From contig JADFAL010000037.1 of assembly GCA_015665275.1 (NCBI GenBank), positions 1 through 59,205 on the forward strand: a DNA stretch of 59,205 nucleotides. Direction: 5' to 3'. Under the pieces are notes generated by a model. That model made no database searches and was not told the DNA's origin. It was given only the letters and a program-made list of their open reading frames with translations. The stretch is from Flavobacteriales bacterium. GTDB lineage: Bacteria; Bacteroidota; Bacteroidia; Flavobacteriales_D; Crocinitomicaceae. A program made the position numbers and the translations under genes. Shown piece after piece: positions 58,261-59,205 of this stretch; the first letter of the stretch is position 1, and every line of letters begins with the position of its first letter.

Positions 58261-59205
58261 ATGTTATGCAACATCCTCATATGTACAAATAGCGCCAGAC
58301 GCATCTTGCTAATCAGCATGCTTCTTGTTGCCACACACCTTTGTGCGCAGCTCGACAGTATTCACTGGCTCCCTCCCGTCACAGCAGGAAATGTTGCCTC
58401 CAATGCTGGCGCATATGAGCACAGCGTGTACCTTTCAACACCCGAAACAACCGCATTCGATGTTACCGTTAGGACGGGAACCGGAACGGCAATTGGCACC
58501 TATTCTATTTCTGCCTCTAGCCCATACCGACTCGATCTCGCCAATGGATACAATTATCTATGCATGGACGCTGATTCAGTAGGCAGCGTTCAAAGAGATG
58601 ATGGCCTGGTTTTTACTGCAAATGAGAATTTTTATGTGAATTACCGCGTTCGTTCCAATGCTCAGGGTGGATCGCTTACTGCAAAAGGCCGGATTGCTCG
58701 AGGAAACCATTTTTATTGGGGCGGTATTCCATTGATTGGAAACAATAATGCAATGAATGCAGTCATCGGGTTTATGGCTATGGATGACAACACTACCGTC
58801 ACTATCAGCGGATACGATTCGAACTGTGAATTCCGACAAGGAAGTAATGCAAGCGGAATTACCTCGAATTCCATTACGGTCAATTTGGACGCTGGCGAAA
58901 CCTATGTGTTGGAAGCTGTAAATCTAGTTGTTCCCGAAAACGAAGATGGTTGGATAGGAGCCTTAATTGACTCTGATAATGACATTGTTGTTAACAATGG
59001 AAACCTTATGGGAGGTGTAATTTCCGGAAGTGGAGCAAGGGACATTTGCTTCGATCAAACACTGCCCTCCACACGATTGGGAAACGATCACATTGTTTTA
59101 AAAGGAAATGGAATTGATGCTACCGAATTGGTAATTGTAATTGCCACACAAGATGGAACCGACGTGAGTATCAACGGTGCTGCGCCTAGTATAGCTTTGA
59201 ATGAG
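58261..59205 (+). CDS. Large secreted surface protein, N-terminal part (runs off the window)
   Basis: An open frame of 315 codons without a stop before the window ends. The ATG at 58261 gives a basic n-region and signal peptide (ARRILLISMLLVATHLCAQ); a later ATG at 58318 would leave too short a signal. The mature part starts LDSIHWLPPVTAG, the opening of a family of very long flavobacterial surface proteins with an IgGFc-binding-like N-terminal domain: VYLSTPETTAFDVTVRTGTG, RGNHFYWGGIPLIGNNN, TVNLDAGETYVLEA and VVNNGNLMGGVISGSGARDICFDQ. The C-terminus, where a T9SS sorting domain and repeats would be expected, lies outside. Likely an adhesin or gliding-associated protein. Confidence 0.75.
   Translation, partial: MLCNILICTNSARRILLISMLLVATHLCAQLDSIHWLPPVTAGNVASNAGAYEHSVYLSTPETTAFDVTVRTGTGTAIGTYSISASSPYRLDLANGYNYLCMDADSVGSVQRDDGLVFTANENFYVNYRVRSNAQGGSLTAKGRIARGNHFYWGGIPLIGNNNAMNAVIGFMAMDDNTTVTISGYDSNCEFRQGSNASGITSNSITVNLDAGETYVLEAVNLVVPENEDGWIGALIDSDNDIVVNNGNLMGGVISGSGARDICFDQTLPSTRLGNDHIVLKGNGIDATELVIVIATQDGTDVSINGAAPSIALNE

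Noticed and set aside
1-59205. CRISPR, tRNA or rRNA genes
   Set aside because: I found no regularly spaced repeats of CRISPR type and no tRNA-like T-loop or rRNA segments on reading; a tRNAscan or Infernal run would settle this.

Overview
The window is chromosomal DNA of a member of the Bacteroidota, most likely a marine or freshwater flavobacterium (Flavobacteriales). The evidence is internal: secreted proteins with C-terminal type IX secretion (T9SS) sorting domains, a FecI/FecR/STN-TonB receptor trio, a FeoB-associated Cys-rich peptide, the thioredoxin + DUF6952 pair, and a TAnnTTTG -7 promoter element placed very close to many start codons. No rRNA, tRNA, CRISPR array, phage or complete insertion sequence was seen. 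Genus and species cannot be called from this sequence alone.

Layout. 0-9 kb: two small conserved proteins, an outer-membrane beta-barrel receptor, then a sigma/anti-sigma/STN-TonB-receptor regulatory trio and a MntR/DtxR-type metal repressor. 9-15.2 kb: four overlapping genes (SGNH hydrolase, RND/MMPL exporter, processive GT2 glycosyltransferase, GT-C-like membrane protein) that look like one operon for making and exporting a surface glycan or glycolipid. 15-22 kb: secreted proteins, including a T9SS-sorted zinc metalloprotease and a PKD-repeat protein, separated by repeat-rich DNA. 22-31 kb: gpsA, aspartate kinase, an ABC exporter, a truncated CDF transporter, a two-component system with an 11-bp direct repeat upstream, and the thioredoxin/DUF6952 pair. 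31-32 kb: a duplicated non-coding block followed by a candidate small RNA with its own terminator. 32-41 kb: a 5'-truncated beta-helix protein, an MFS sugar transporter with an unusual central insertion, the feoA-feoB-Cys-rich operon, and secreted/TPR proteins. 42-50 kb: an MBL-fold hydrolase, dxs, two membrane glycosyltransferase-like genes (one frameshifted), a sigma-factor remnant and an HI0933-type flavoprotein. 50-59 kb: ileS, an HxlR regulator beside a class D beta-lactamase-like lipoprotein, a redoxin/TonB/Cys-rich lipoprotein operon, a YceI-domain protein, and the start of a large surface protein that leaves the window.

Two themes connect the regions. Iron or metal and envelope transport recur (FecIR-receptor, MntR/DtxR, Feo, a TonB-like protein). 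Palindromic repeats are scattered between genes, and one copy appears to lie in frame inside ileS. Four genes between 26.8 and 48.7 kb are truncated or frameshifted; these are either real decay scars or assembly joins. The most novel-looking items are the 9.2-15.2 kb glycan/export operon, the repeat inside ileS, the 31.5 kb small-RNA candidate, and the predicted regulatory sites at 27.15 kb and 53.66 kb.
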